Below are positions 25,263 through 34,178 of a DNA stretch of 60,207 bases, piece after piece. The stretch lies in assembly GCA_002255935.1 (NCBI GenBank), contig NKIO01000015.1:1-60207 (forward strand). The letters run 5' to 3'. Origin of the DNA: Comamonadaceae bacterium PBBC2 (GTDB taxonomy: Bacteria > Pseudomonadota > Gammaproteobacteria > Burkholderiales > Burkholderiaceae_C). How positions within the stretch are numbered: the stretch's first letter is position 1; each line of letters starts with the position of its first letter. The translations under genes and the position numbers were made by a program. A model generated the notes under the pieces. The model was not told where the DNA came from. It saw nothing but the letters and a program-made list of their open reading frames with translations, and did not search any database.

Positions 25263-27350
25263 TTAGGCTTTGCCTGCGGAGGGTGGCAGATCGCCGGGTG
25301 CGGCCGGCAAGGTGAAGCGAAACACCGTGCCTTTGGGCGCTTGTGCCTCGAACTCCAGATGGCCGCCATGTTGTTCGACCACGGTGCGGCACAGGCTCAA
25401 GCCCAGGCCCATGCCCTCGACCTTGGTGGTGAAAAACGGGGTGAACAGCTGGTCGGCCACGTCGGCCGCGATGCCCGAACCCACATCGGTCACGGCCAGC
25501 TCCACCCACGCTTGTTCGGCGTTCGATGCCGCCCGCTTGGCTTGCAGCACCAACACGCGGTCGCGGCAGTCGGGCGTGTCCATGGCCTGCATGCCATTGC
25601 GCGCCAGGTTCAGCAGCACCTGCTCGACCATGGTGCGGTCGCACAGCACGGCTGGCAAGCGCGGCTCGATGCGGGTGAGCACCCGCACTTGCAGCTTGCG
25701 CGCCTGCAAATTGACCAGCGGCAAGATGGCCTCAAACAGCGCATGCGGGGCCACCGGCTCGCGCGCTTGGTCGCGCCGGCGTACAAAGTCGTGCACGCTG
25801 TTGATCACGCGCCCGGCGCGGCCCGCTTGCTCGGCAATGCGGCGCAAAGCCATGTGCACATCGTCTTGCGATTGCGCCAGCGAGCCCGGGTCTTTGAGCA
25901 GGTTGAGCGAACCGTTGGCGTAACTGGCAATGGCCGCCAGTGGCTGGTTCAGTTCGTGGCTGAGCAAAGAGGCCATCTCGCCCACGGTGGCCAAACGGGC
26001 GGTGGCCTGCAAACGCTCTTGGCTGGCGCGGGACATTTCCTCCACGCGGCGCTGCTCGCTGATGTCGATCATCGCCCCCATCCAGCCGGTTTGCACGCCA
26101 CGCGTGTTGATCAGTGGCGCTTCGATGATCAGCACCGGAAAGCGCGTGCCATCGTGGCGCATGAAGACCGATTCGAAGCCCTCACGCGGCGGCGCATTGC
26201 CGGCCAGCCGAATGGCCTGACGCTGTTTGTACTCGTCCACCATCTCGGGGGGCCAATAGGGCATGGGCGCATTGCGCCCAATCAAGGCGCTGGCAGGCAA
26301 GCCCACCATGTCGCAAAACGCCGGGTTCACATAGGTGATGCGCCCTTCCAGATCGCGGGCCCGCAAGCCGGTCACCAGCGAATCTTCCATGGCTTTGCGA
26401 AAGGCCAATGCATCGGCCAAATCGCGTTCGGCCTTCAAGCGCCTGCGCGAGTCTTTGACCAGCAAGACCATCACCGTGATCAGCGCCATCGACATGGCGG
26501 TCACCAAGGCCGTCAGCACATTCGGAAACAGGTTGGGCTCGCCGCGTCGGCTGTCCATGCGCAGCACCAGCGTGTTGCCCGGCAGGTCCACCAGTTGCTG
26601 GGTGGTGAACAGGCGCAAGCCCCTTCGTTGCATGCCCGAGATGGCCAGCCGTGTGCCATCGGCTTCGATGAAGGACACCTCGTTGCGCCGACCAAAGGTG
26701 TTGCCCAAGCGCTCGATCAAAAGCGGTTGCAAGCCATAGGTGACGAGGGTGTAGCCCACCAGTTCGCCCGACAGCGTCTGCGGCAGGCACAGCTCCATGA
26801 CCTCCATGCCCAGGCCATCGGGCAGCGGCAGGTAATAACTGGCGGAATAAGAAGGGCCATTGATGCGGCGTGCACGTTGGCAGGCCTGGTTGGCTTCGCC
26901 CAGCGTGTCGGCGCGTGGCGTGCGCTCAAACACGGGCGTGCGCAGGGGGGAGTCCACAAAAGCCAGGCTGTTCATTTGCGCGTCGCGCCATTCCAGCCGC
27001 ATCCAGTCTCGGTTGTCGCGCAGCAAAGCCATGGCCTCGGCCGACCAGCTGCTGATCGTCACGTGTTGGGCTTGCAGGGCTTGCAGGGCCTGCACATCGC
27101 GCGACAGGCCAATGCGGATGTCGCTGACCGCATCGGCGCTGTCGCGTTCGAGCTCGGCTTGCAGTTGGCTGATTTCATAACGCCCGGCCAGCCACACCAA
27201 GGTCACCAACACGGCCACCACGAGCGCCATGAGCGCGGCCCACAAGGAGCGGCGTCCCGAGACTTTGGGCTGGCCATCGTCGCCCGAGTTCAAGCGGCTG
27301 CGCCAGCTTTGCACGGCTTCAACAATGCGAAGGGGGCCCTGGTTGCTCAT
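25263..27350 (-). CDS. PAS-domain sensor histidine kinase (DctS/FixL-like)
   Basis: A 695-residue inner-membrane kinase partnered with the FixJ-type regulator just downstream. A first membrane helix spans about residues 35-56, a periplasmic sensory region of about 220 residues follows, then a second helix at about 278-300. A cytoplasmic PAS domain (about 325-440, GRITYVNPAFCDMVGLPAS) precedes HisKA with His465 (LLSHELNQPLAAIASYANG) and the HATPase domain (NLARNGMQAMD, DVGSGI, GMGLGLSLCR). The ELNQPLAA box is that of the DctB/FixL group, which often sense carboxylates or redox state; the ligand is unknown. It overlaps yhdP by four bases. Confidence 0.92.
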   Translation of the reverse strand: MSNQGPLRIVEAVQSWRSRLNSGDDGQPKVSGRRSLWAALMALVVAVLVTLVWLAGRYEISQLQAELERDSADAVSDIRIGLSRDVQALQALQAQHVTISSWSAEAMALLRDNRDWMRLEWRDAQMNSLAFVDSPLRTPVFERTPRADTLGEANQACQRARRINGPSYSASYYLPLPDGLGMEVMELCLPQTLSGELVGYTLVTYGLQPLLIERLGNTFGRRNEVSFIEADGTRLAISGMQRRGLRLFTTQQLVDLPGNTLVLRMDSRRGEPNLFPNVLTALVTAMSMALITVMVLLVKDSRRRLKAERDLADALAFRKAMEDSLVTGLRARDLEGRITYVNPAFCDMVGLPASALIGRNAPMPYWPPEMVDEYKQRQAIRLAGNAPPREGFESVFMRHDGTRFPVLIIEAPLINTRGVQTGWMGAMIDISEQRRVEEMSRASQERLQATARLATVGEMASLLSHELNQPLAAIASYANGSLNLLKDPGSLAQSQDDVHMALRRIAEQAGRAGRVINSVHDFVRRRDQAREPVAPHALFEAILPLVNLQARKLQVRVLTRIEPRLPAVLCDRTMVEQVLLNLARNGMQAMDTPDCRDRVLVLQAKRAASNAEQAWVELAVTDVGSGIAADVADQLFTPFFTTKVEGMGLGLSLCRTVVEQHGGHLEFEAQAPKGTVFRFTLPAAPGDLPPSAGKA

Positions 27351-30300
27351 GGTTTGGTGGTCGCGGGCGACGGCTTGCCCGTGTGGTGGTCCACAGGGGT
27401 CACGCGGGGCGCGGTCCAGCTGCCGTCGATGGTGAATTCTTGGGTATTGGCCTGCGTGATCGAGGTTTGCAAAAACAACTGGGCCAAGAAGGTGCTCAAG
27501 CCCACCAAGGGGTTGAGCGCAATGCCAGCCACCAGCGAGGCGGTCCCGGTGTCCAATTCGGGCAAGATGACCACCCGCAATTGCTGGGTTTCTTTGGCGA
27601 TGTCGGCCGAGCCATCGAGCTGCACCACGGCGTTGACGCCTTTGATTTGCAAGTTGCGCGTGGTGGCCATGCCCCGGTCGATGTTGACGTGGCCGGCAAC
27701 CGAGTCAAAGGCAAAGCCTTCGTAAAACACATCGCGAAAGTCCAGCAAAAAGCGGCGGGGCAAGGCTTGCAAGCTCAGCACGCCCAGCAGTTTGGCGGCA
27801 CCCGCATCGGCCTTGAGGAATTGGCCGCGGCCCATCTTCACATCGAACTGCCCCGTCATGCTGGGGTAATGCAGCGCCAGCGGCGAGCCGTTCCAGCCGA
27901 TGCTGCCCTCGAGTTGACCGCTGCCGCCGCGCAAGGCCCCTGGGGTGCCCAGCCGCGTGAGCAGGGCGCCGGCGTCATGGACCGACATGCGAAAGTTCAT
28001 CTCGGTTTTGCGCACGCTGCTGCCTTGGCTGGCGGTCAGCCAACGGCCCGTGCTGTGCAGTGCACCTTCGGGCAAGAGGATGTTGAACTTGTTCAGTTGC
28101 CACTCGCGGCTGGGTTTGCCTGGGGTCTTTTGCAGCTCGCTGTTGACCGCTTCGATTTCCACGCGGCCGAGTTTTTTGTCGCGCAATTCCAATTGTTCGA
28201 TCACGATGTCCAAGGCGGGCAGATTGGATGGGGCCGTGTCGAGCAGGCTTTCCACATCGGCCGCGGTGGATGGCGGCAGGTTCAGCCGTGCCAGGCGGGC
28301 ATACAGCAAGCCCGGTTGGTCGCCGCCGGATGGGCGAAACGCCACTTGGCCGCTGAGTTCGCGGGCATCCACATTGGCCTGCCAACTCAGGCCTTCGCGG
28401 GACCCCCCGGCCACCACCTGGTGCAAGGTGCGGCCTTCTGCGGTGAGGGTGTTGGCTTGCAGCCCCATGCGGCTGGGCAGGTAGCCCAGCACGGTGGCCT
28501 GGTCGGCCGAGGGCATGTCCCCGCCTTTGCTGGCGTTCCACAAGGCCTGCCAATCGTCCACCGAAAACTGGTCCAGTGTCACGATCGCCGACACGCCGGC
28601 TTCGGGCATGGGGGGCAGGCTGTTGTGGCCCAAAGCCATGCTGCCGCGCAGCACGCGGGCGGCATGGCCTGACAGCTCCCGCACATACTGGACCGAGGCG
28701 ACGCGCCCCAGCTCGATCTGAAGTTGGTCTTGCAGATGAGCGCCTGTGGTCTGCACGCGGCTGCGGATGCTCAGCGGCATGGCGGCACTGGCCGATTTGA
28801 CCAAGGGCGCGGGCAGCTTCAGGGCCAGGCCTTCGAGCTGGCTTTGGATGGTCAGCTCGGGTTGGCCTTGCCGCCACGCCAAGTTGGCGGTGTAAGCGGT
28901 ACTGCCGCTCATGTGTTTGGCCAGCATGTCCAGCGGTTGGAATTCGCGGGCCTTGCTCAAGCCCTCGGCGCTGATCTCGCCTTGTGCGCGCAGTTGCAGG
29001 GCCGGCTCGTTGGCGTTGGCATTGGTGCGCATGCCGCCTTCCAGCCGCAGAGGGCCGCCCAGCAAACGGGCTTGCACGCCGCTCAGGCTGAAGCCCGACT
29101 CGCTGAACTGAACCGTGCCCTGCGCTTTTTCAAACACCGGCAGGGCCGGGATCAGGCGCAGGTCATTGCCCCCCAGAACCACAGCGCCTTGCACCTTGGT
29201 GTTTTGCGTGGCCAACAAGGGGACGGTGAGCTTGAAACGCGTTTGCACCTGGCCCGTGGCTTGTGCATCGCGCAAGGCCGAGCCCAGCAATTTGTCCAAG
29301 GGTGACTTTTGGACCAAGCCCAGCACTTGTGTGGCCGAGCCCTTGTTTTCGGCCGACACCTCCAGCGTGGCCTGCTCGGCCATGTTCGGAATCTGGGCTT
29401 GAATGTTGCTCAGCAGCAGGCCGTTTTTGGCGTCGCCCGTGCGCGCGGTGGCATCGCTGAGTTTCAGGCCCAATCGGTCAAACACCAGTTGTCCGTTCAG
29501 GCCCTGCAAGCGGGGCCAAGGCAGGCTGCCCCGGGGCATGAGCGCAGTGGGCACATAGTCGAACTCGACATCGCTCAGGCGACCCGCAAAGCGGAACTCG
29601 CCGTCTTTGGGGTTGGCAAAGGGCATGCGGTCCAGCGGCCCCTTGATCTTGATTTGCACATCCGAATAACGGCCTTTGACCACCGCATCGCGCACGTATT
29701 GCCGCACCGATGCGGGCAGCGAGCTGGGCAGGTAACGGTGAACGCGGGCGGCATTGGCTTGGCTCACGGTGCCTTGCAAGTCCAGCACCCCGGGGCCTTG
29801 CGCTGTGGCGTGCCATTGGCCTTGTGCTTGACCTTGCAGGTCAGCGTTTTTCAATTGCAGCGACCATTGGGGCACATCCCACAGACCGTCTTTGCGCTGC
29901 CAGCGGGCCTGGGCATGCAATTGCTGGACAGGCACCGTGGCCTCGTCGAGCCGTTCGGGCAGGGTGATGGCCCCGCCCTCGCCCATGTCCACTTGCACAT
30001 CGCCACCGCTGGCGTTCATCTTGAGCTGAACCTTGGCGCCCGCCAGGCCCGGCCACTGATGGGCTTGTGCCGGCAGGTTCAGGTTTTGCACTTGGGTTTG
30101 CACGTCGTAGCTTTGCGGCTTGTCCCAGGGGCCTGTCCAGTTGACGGCCAGGGTATCCACTTGACCGGTCACGGCAATGGCCTGCAGTGGCTCGTGCAGG
30201 TCTTGTGGCAAAGGCAAGCGCAAAGACACATCCCGCAGCGCTTGCAAATCCAGATGGTCGGCTTGCAATTGGCCTTGCGCGGGTTTGCGCGCTTGCACTT

Positions 30301-31408
30301 GTTCGTGGGTGTAGCTCAAACGCAGGTTGCCGCCAGGCCAGCGCAGACCTTCGGCGCTGACAAACGACAAGCCGCGCACGGCGACATCGAGTTGCTGGGG
30401 GAGGACTTGCGCGCTCAGGCGGCCGGTGATGCTTTCAAAAGCCAGGGGCGCGTGCTCGGGGTCAAAGCGGATGTTCAGCTGGTGCAAATCGGCGTCAACG
30501 GCGCCGCCTGTCCATTGGCCTTTTTCAAAGTCGCTCCAAAACCGCAATGCACCTTGCCCCGAGGCGATGTCGGCACCCAGTTGCACATGCCGGCGCAGTT
30601 GCGAGACATCCACCTGCGGGAAGTAGGCGTACATCTGCCCCGACCAGTCCGAAAACTGGGCCGCGTGGGTGGACAAGAGGCCTCTTTTGAAACGGCCCAC
30701 GGTCACAAAACGCGAGCCCCAGCTGCCCGGCGGGGTCGCGTCCAGCCGGATGTCGTGGTAGCGGGTGGCATTGCGCAGCACCAGGTCCACATCGCGCAGC
30801 GACAGCGTTTCGGCGGCGGTGTTCAAGGGCGCGGCCAAGGGCCGAGCGCGCGACATGGCTTGGAGCGGCAGGTGTGCCCGCTCATTGGTCCAGCGCACGG
30901 TGCCACCGCGAATGACCACTTCATTTTGAGAAAACAACCAGTCGGCGCCGGCGCTGTCACCCTTGGCGCTGGAGGGTAATTCCAGCCCGGCAATTTGCCA
31001 ATGGCCGTCTGCGGTCAGCCGGATGTCGAGCTCCGGGCTGTCCAGCACCAGTTGCTCCAATCGCAGGCGCAACACCGAGCGCACGCTGATGGCCAGCACC
31101 ACCCGTGGCAAGCTCAGGCCCGGGCGGCCTTGGGCATCGAGCAACTCGATTTGGCGCAGCTCAAACGAAGGCGCCCAGCCGGTCGATTGCGCCGACAAAG
31201 CACCGATGCGCACAGGCACCCCCATGGTTTGCTGGGCCAAGCGCTCCACAGCGGGACGGTACTCGGCGATTCGCGGCACAATCCACAAATGCAGGACGCC
31301 CCAAGCCAAACCCAGCAACAAACCCAGCACCAAAAGCGCCCAGCTCAGGCCGTGAATGGCGCGGTTGAGCCCAAGGCTCAGGCGGGGGTGTTGGGGGATC
31401 GACAGCAC
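27347..31408 (-). CDS. yhdP: YhdP-family AsmA-like envelope protein
   Basis: A 1353-residue membrane-anchored protein of the YhdP/TamB/AsmA group, implicated in phospholipid transport between inner and outer membranes. One N-terminal helix (about residues 20-45, LSWALLVLGLLLGLAWGVLHLW) anchors a very long beta-rich periplasmic part with the DUF3971 core and a C-terminal AsmA-like region (IDRGMATTRNLQIKGVNAVVQLDGS). Length is normal (1200-1400). The start is GTG 31408, only 31 bases from the divergent glnE start. Its stop overlaps the kinase start, so envelope transport and a two-component system share one message. Confidence 0.9.
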   Translation of the reverse strand: MLSIPQHPRLSLGLNRAIHGLSWALLVLGLLLGLAWGVLHLWIVPRIAEYRPAVERLAQQTMGVPVRIGALSAQSTGWAPSFELRQIELLDAQGRPGLSLPRVVLAISVRSVLRLRLEQLVLDSPELDIRLTADGHWQIAGLELPSSAKGDSAGADWLFSQNEVVIRGGTVRWTNERAHLPLQAMSRARPLAAPLNTAAETLSLRDVDLVLRNATRYHDIRLDATPPGSWGSRFVTVGRFKRGLLSTHAAQFSDWSGQMYAYFPQVDVSQLRRHVQLGADIASGQGALRFWSDFEKGQWTGGAVDADLHQLNIRFDPEHAPLAFESITGRLSAQVLPQQLDVAVRGLSFVSAEGLRWPGGNLRLSYTHEQVQARKPAQGQLQADHLDLQALRDVSLRLPLPQDLHEPLQAIAVTGQVDTLAVNWTGPWDKPQSYDVQTQVQNLNLPAQAHQWPGLAGAKVQLKMNASGGDVQVDMGEGGAITLPERLDEATVPVQQLHAQARWQRKDGLWDVPQWSLQLKNADLQGQAQGQWHATAQGPGVLDLQGTVSQANAARVHRYLPSSLPASVRQYVRDAVVKGRYSDVQIKIKGPLDRMPFANPKDGEFRFAGRLSDVEFDYVPTALMPRGSLPWPRLQGLNGQLVFDRLGLKLSDATARTGDAKNGLLLSNIQAQIPNMAEQATLEVSAENKGSATQVLGLVQKSPLDKLLGSALRDAQATGQVQTRFKLTVPLLATQNTKVQGAVVLGGNDLRLIPALPVFEKAQGTVQFSESGFSLSGVQARLLGGPLRLEGGMRTNANANEPALQLRAQGEISAEGLSKAREFQPLDMLAKHMSGSTAYTANLAWRQGQPELTIQSQLEGLALKLPAPLVKSASAAMPLSIRSRVQTTGAHLQDQLQIELGRVASVQYVRELSGHAARVLRGSMALGHNSLPPMPEAGVSAIVTLDQFSVDDWQALWNASKGGDMPSADQATVLGYLPSRMGLQANTLTAEGRTLHQVVAGGSREGLSWQANVDARELSGQVAFRPSGGDQPGLLYARLARLNLPPSTAADVESLLDTAPSNLPALDIVIEQLELRDKKLGRVEIEAVNSELQKTPGKPSREWQLNKFNILLPEGALHSTGRWLTASQGSSVRKTEMNFRMSVHDAGALLTRLGTPGALRGGSGQLEGSIGWNGSPLALHYPSMTGQFDVKMGRGQFLKADAGAAKLLGVLSLQALPRRFLLDFRDVFYEGFAFDSVAGHVNIDRGMATTRNLQIKGVNAVVQLDGSADIAKETQQLRVVILPELDTGTASLVAGIALNPLVGLSTFLAQLFLQTSITQANTQEFTIDGSWTAPRVTPVDHHTGKPSPATTKP

Positions 31409-31439
31409 AAACGGTGGAATCAGAAAGTTGGCAGGAATT

Positions 31440-34178
31440 ATGACCCGCAGTGAGCCCTTGGCGGCCGCTCATACCCCAAACGGACAAGCTTTCCCCGAAG
31501 TGGCGGCGTATTCCCGTTTGGTGCAGCGCTTGCAGCGCCGTTATGCCGATTGGCTGCCCCTTTTGCCCCCCGGCGAGCCCACCCGTCAACGCCTGACCGA
31601 GGGCTTGGCCGCACTGGTGGCCAAGGGCCTGGACACCGGCGCGGCCTTGCGCGTGCTGCGCCAATTGACGCTCGAGCGTTTGGTGCAACTCGATGCGGCG
31701 CAGCAAGCGCCTTTGCAAACCATCACCCAAGGCATGACTTGGCTGGCCGAAATCAGCCTGGACGCGGCCACACGCCAAGTGCAAGCCGATCTGGACGCGG
31801 TCCACGGCGCGCCTCTTGCGGCCAGCGGCCAGCGCTGCGAGCTGTGGGTGGTGGGCATGGGCAAGCTCGGTGCGCGCGAGCTCAATGTGTCCAGCGACAT
31901 CGACCTGATTTACGTCTACGACGAAGACGGCGAAACGGCAGGCAATGCCGAAGGCCGCAACAAAATTTCTGCCCAGGAGTACTTCACCCGCCTGGTCAAG
32001 CGGGTGTATGCGCTGATTGGCGACACCACCGAACACGGCTTTGTATTTCGGGTGGACCTGGCGCTCAGGCCCAACGGCAACTCCGGCCCGAGCGTCGTGT
32101 CCTTGGGGGCACTGGAGGAGTACTTCCAAGTGCAGGGCCGCGAGTGGGAGCGCTTTGCCTGGATGAAAAGCCGCGTCGTGGCCCCACGCAGCGCGGTCAC
32201 CAATGGCTCTGCCCACAAATTGCGTGGCGTGGTGTTGCCCTTTGTGTTTCGCCGCTACCTCGACTACAACGTGTTCGAGTCGCTGCGGGTCCTGCACCAG
32301 CAAATCCGCGACCACGCCGCCAAGCGCAGCGCGGGGCACCCTGAGCGGGCCAACGACGTCAAGCTCTCGCGCGGCGGCATCCGAGAGATCGAGTTCACTG
32401 TGCAGCTTTTGCAGGTGGTGCGCGGCGGGCAGTTTCCGGAGCTGCGCACCCGGCCCACGCTGGACGCTTTGCAACGCGTGGCCAAAGCGGGGCTCATGCC
32501 GCAGGCCACCGCCGATGCGCTCAGCGCGGCCTATGTGTTTTTGCGCCAGGTGGAGCACCGCATCCAGTACCTGGACGACCAGCAAACCCATGTGCTGCCC
32601 ACGCGCGACGACGACCTGGCCTGGATCGCTCAGACCATGGGCCACGCCAGCACCTGCAGTTTCTTGACCGCTTTGGACGCGCACCGCGAAGTGGTGGCGC
32701 AAGAGTTCGACACCTTGCTCGGCGGTGACCGGGAGTGCAAAGGCTGCAACGGCAAAAACGGCTCGCGCGAAGCGCCTGAGCTCGAAGGCGTGCTCGGTGT
32801 TTTTCAAGGTGCCGTGCGTGAACGCTTGGCGCAGTGGCCGGGCAACCCGCGTGTGCAAGCCTTGCGTGACGACGCGCGTGGTCGCTTGATGCGCCTCTTA
32901 CAACGCACCGCGCAATGGTTGAACGAAGGCCGGGTGAGTGAAGACGCGGTGCTGCGCATGGTCGATTGGCTCGAGCCTTTGCTGCGCCGGGAAAGTTATC
33001 TGGCCCTCATGCTTGAGCGCCCCTCGGTGCACGAGCGTTTGCTGCGCTTGTTGGGCGCAGCGCGTTGGCCAGCGCGCTACCTCTTGCAACACCCCGGCGT
33101 GATCGATGAGTTGGCCGGCGGCAGCTTGTTCACCACCCGCTTTGATGCGGCCGAGTTTGAAGCCGAACTCGAAGCCCGCTTGGCGGCTTTGAAGCGCACC
33201 GGCGAAGACGATGAAGAGAGTTTGCTGAACCTTTTGCGCCGGGCGCACCATGCCGAGCAGTTCCGGACTTTGGCGCGTGACGCCGAAGGCGTGCTCACCG
33301 TCGAAGAGGTGGCCGACGATTTGAGCGCCTTGGCCGATGCGGTCTTGCGTGTGACGGCCCGCTGGTGTTGGGACCGCTTGAAGCAAAAGCACCGGCCAGA
33401 ACCGGCCATTGCCATCATTGCTTACGGCAAGTTGGGCGGCAAAGAACTGGGTTACGGCAGCGACTTGGACATCGTGTTCGTGTACGACGACGAAGGCGAA
33501 CGCGCGCAGGAAATCTACGCCGCCTTCGTGCGCAAACTCATCAGCTGGATGACCGTGAAGACCGGCGAAGGCGACCTGTACGAGATCGACACCGCTTTGC
33601 GCCCCAACGGCAATGCGGGCTTGCTGGTCACGCGCTTTGAGGCCTTTGCCGACTACCAACAGCAACGCGGCAGCAACACCGCCTGGACTTGGGAACACCA
33701 GGCCATGACGCGGGCCCGTTTTGTCTTGGGCCTGCCCTCCTTGGCGCCGCGCTTTGATGCCGTGCGCCATGCGGTCATCGGTGCGCCGCGCGATGCGGCC
33801 AGCCTCAAGGCCGAGATCGTGGCCATGCGCGAACGCGTGCGCCAAGCCCATGTGGTCAAAGCCGATCGCTTCGATGTCAAGCACAGCCCCGGCGGCATGG
33901 TCGATGCAGAGTTCGTGGTGCAGTACTTGGTGCTTTTGCACACCGGCGCCCACCCGGCGCTGGCCGACAACGTGGGCAACATTGCCCTGCTCATCCGCGC
34001 CGAAGTGGTGGGCCTTCTGCCCATGGGCATGGGCCAGGCCGCGGCCAATGCCTATCGCGAAATGCGCAAGGTGCAGCACCGCGCACGTTTGAACGAAGAA
34101 CCCACCGATGTGCCCTTGGCCACCTTGGCGCCAGAGCGGGATGCGGTGCTGGCGCTGTGGCGCTTTGTGATGGCTTAA
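31440..34178 (+). CDS. glnE: Bifunctional glutamine synthetase adenylyltransferase/deadenylylase GlnE
   Basis: A 912-residue enzyme that adenylylates and deadenylylates glutamine synthetase in response to nitrogen status through PII. Both nucleotidyltransferase domains are intact: the N-terminal deadenylylase site GMGKLGARELN with SDIDLIYVYDED (Asp153, Asp155), and the C-terminal adenylylase site YGKLGGKELGYGSDLD (Asp near 675 and 677), each followed by a helical regulatory part. The length compares with 946 in E. coli. The start is ATG 31440 behind GGCAGGAATT. It is divergent from yhdP and its stop overlaps that of the convergent TonB receptor gene by three bases. Confidence 0.96.
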   Translation: MTRSEPLAAAHTPNGQAFPEVAAYSRLVQRLQRRYADWLPLLPPGEPTRQRLTEGLAALVAKGLDTGAALRVLRQLTLERLVQLDAAQQAPLQTITQGMTWLAEISLDAATRQVQADLDAVHGAPLAASGQRCELWVVGMGKLGARELNVSSDIDLIYVYDEDGETAGNAEGRNKISAQEYFTRLVKRVYALIGDTTEHGFVFRVDLALRPNGNSGPSVVSLGALEEYFQVQGREWERFAWMKSRVVAPRSAVTNGSAHKLRGVVLPFVFRRYLDYNVFESLRVLHQQIRDHAAKRSAGHPERANDVKLSRGGIREIEFTVQLLQVVRGGQFPELRTRPTLDALQRVAKAGLMPQATADALSAAYVFLRQVEHRIQYLDDQQTHVLPTRDDDLAWIAQTMGHASTCSFLTALDAHREVVAQEFDTLLGGDRECKGCNGKNGSREAPELEGVLGVFQGAVRERLAQWPGNPRVQALRDDARGRLMRLLQRTAQWLNEGRVSEDAVLRMVDWLEPLLRRESYLALMLERPSVHERLLRLLGAARWPARYLLQHPGVIDELAGGSLFTTRFDAAEFEAELEARLAALKRTGEDDEESLLNLLRRAHHAEQFRTLARDAEGVLTVEEVADDLSALADAVLRVTARWCWDRLKQKHRPEPAIAIIAYGKLGGKELGYGSDLDIVFVYDDEGERAQEIYAAFVRKLISWMTVKTGEGDLYEIDTALRPNGNAGLLVTRFEAFADYQQQRGSNTAWTWEHQAMTRARFVLGLPSLAPRFDAVRHAVIGAPRDAASLKAEIVAMRERVRQAHVVKADRFDVKHSPGGMVDAEFVVQYLVLLHTGAHPALADNVGNIALLIRAEVVGLLPMGMGQAAANAYREMRKVQHRARLNEEPTDVPLATLAPERDAVLALWRFVMA

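Noticed and set aside
31161..32858. 565-residue antisense frame over yhdP start and glnE
   Set aside because: Spans the divergent starts of two well-supported genes and has no domain signature.
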